Source: Flavobacteriales bacterium
GTDB lineage: Bacteria; Bacteroidota; Bacteroidia; Flavobacteriales_D; CANHHI01
Direction of reading: 5' to 3'
NCBI GenBank assembly: GCA_947460225.1
Contig: CANHHI010000108.1
Span: forward strand, 1-5,461
Length of the DNA: 5,461 nt
The translations under genes and the position numbers were made by a program. The first letter of the stretch is position 1; each line of letters opens with the position of its first letter. Positions 5,002 through 5,461 of the stretch are shown here, piece after piece. The notes beneath the pieces are model-generated. The model did no database searches, was not told the origin of the DNA, and saw only the letters and a program-made list of their open reading frames with translations.

Positions 5002-5461
5002 CAAGACTTGCCTTTATATTTTCAGCCTATTCCAGAGCGTCTTGCCCTGTTGGATCCTGCTTGGCTTTTGCTGCATAGTTCTTCGGGGTTTCCTGATTTA
5101 AAAGGCGTGCAGGTGGCTATTTTGGGTTTGAAAGAATCCAGGGGAGCAGCGAGTGATTTCTGTGGACAAGCACCTGATGCAATTCGTCAATTTTTGTATG
5201 AACTTTGTCCTCTACCGTCTTTTGCGGGTAAAATAGCAGATTTAGGCAATATTTCTGCTGGAGCAACGTATCAAGATAGTTTTGTTGCCTTGTCAGATGT
5301 GGTGCGCATGTTGCTGGAAAAAAATATTTTCCCCATTATTTTGGGCGGTGGGCATGATTTGGTTTTGGCGCAATTGGCAGCTTATCAAAAATTAGAAAAA
5401 CATTATCATTGGCTGAATATAGATGCGAAAATAGATGTTTTTGGAAGAAAACCCGTGCGCT
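4999..5461 (+). CDS. Ureohydrolase-family protein (arginase/agmatinase/formimidoylglutamase-like), 3' end outside window
   Basis: An open frame of 154 codons runs to the right edge. The fold is recognisable as the arginase superfamily: VAILGLKESRGA (39-50) matches the first strand and glycine loop of these enzymes, CGQAPDAIRQFLY (55-67) the G-x-x-PD-IR segment, ADLGNI (80-85) the DLGDI segment, and PIILGGGHD (112-120) the first metal motif (GGDHS in arginase), with His119 kept. The second metal motif, normally D-A-H-x-D, reads NIDAKID (140-146): Asp142 and Asp146 are present but the middle His is Lys144. The third motif (SxDxDxxDP) is beyond the window. Family members hydrolyse guanidino or formimino groups with two Mn ions; the altered site makes the substrate, and even activity, uncertain. 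Bacteroidota carry a divergent group of such proteins, often annotated as formimidoylglutamase. It sits directly behind topA. Confidence 0.8.
   Translation, partial: MQDLPLYFQPIPERLALLDPAWLLLHSSSGFPDLKGVQVAILGLKESRGAASDFCGQAPDAIRQFLYELCPLPSFAGKIADLGNISAGATYQDSFVALSDVVRMLLEKNIFPIILGGGHDLVLAQLAAYQKLEKHYHWLNIDAKIDVFGRKPVR

Noticed and set aside
4821..5078. 85-codon plus-strand frame across the topA/ureohydrolase junction
   Set aside because: Its Lys/Arg-rich translation is a frame-shifted reading of the topA low-complexity tail; both flanking genes are better supported in their own frames.

Overview
This 5.46 kb window looks like ordinary chromosomal housekeeping DNA from a member of the Bacteroidota. 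The main evidence is three promoters that fit the Bacteroidota sigma pattern TTTG-N19-TAnnTTTG exactly, in AT-rich gaps, in front of genes with no Shine-Dalgarno sequence. The protein types also fit: a bacilliredoxin of the BrxA/BrxB type, a cysteine-free topoisomerase I with Gly-Pro-Tyr type C-terminal repeats and a Lys/Ala tail, and a divergent ureohydrolase placed directly after topA. I cannot name a genus from the sequence.

Layout. Bases 1-122 (minus strand) hold the first 40 codons of a bacilliredoxin gene that runs off the left edge. The gap at 123-220 is a divergent control region. Its minus-strand promoter serves the bacilliredoxin, and a plus-strand -7 box at 197-204 lies before a cysteine synthase (cysM/cysK family, 221-1141). 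After a 61-base gap with its own promoter come pyrH (UMP kinase, 1203-1916) and, 10 bases later, frr (ribosome recycling factor, 1927-2484), as one transcription unit. A 70-base gap then carries a small hairpin and a strong promoter for topA (DNA topoisomerase I, 2555-4996). Two bases after the topA stop codon, and probably translationally coupled to it, begins an arginase/agmatinase/formimidoylglutamase-family gene (4999 to the right edge, partial).

How the genes relate. The divergent left pair has a thiol theme: cysteine synthesis faces a redoxin family that acts on protein mixed disulfides of low-molecular-weight thiols. pyrH and frr are the usual bacterial pair linking pyrimidine nucleotide supply and translation; rpsB and tsf, which often precede them, are not immediately upstream here. 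topA maintains DNA supercoiling. The reason for its pairing with the ureohydrolase-like gene is not evident from sequence.

I found no RNA genes, mobile elements, CRISPR arrays, phage genes or clear novel system. The observations most worth following are the identical promoter architecture, the apparently leaderless topA (and possibly pyrH) transcripts, and a ureohydrolase whose metal-binding motif has lost a conserved histidine.
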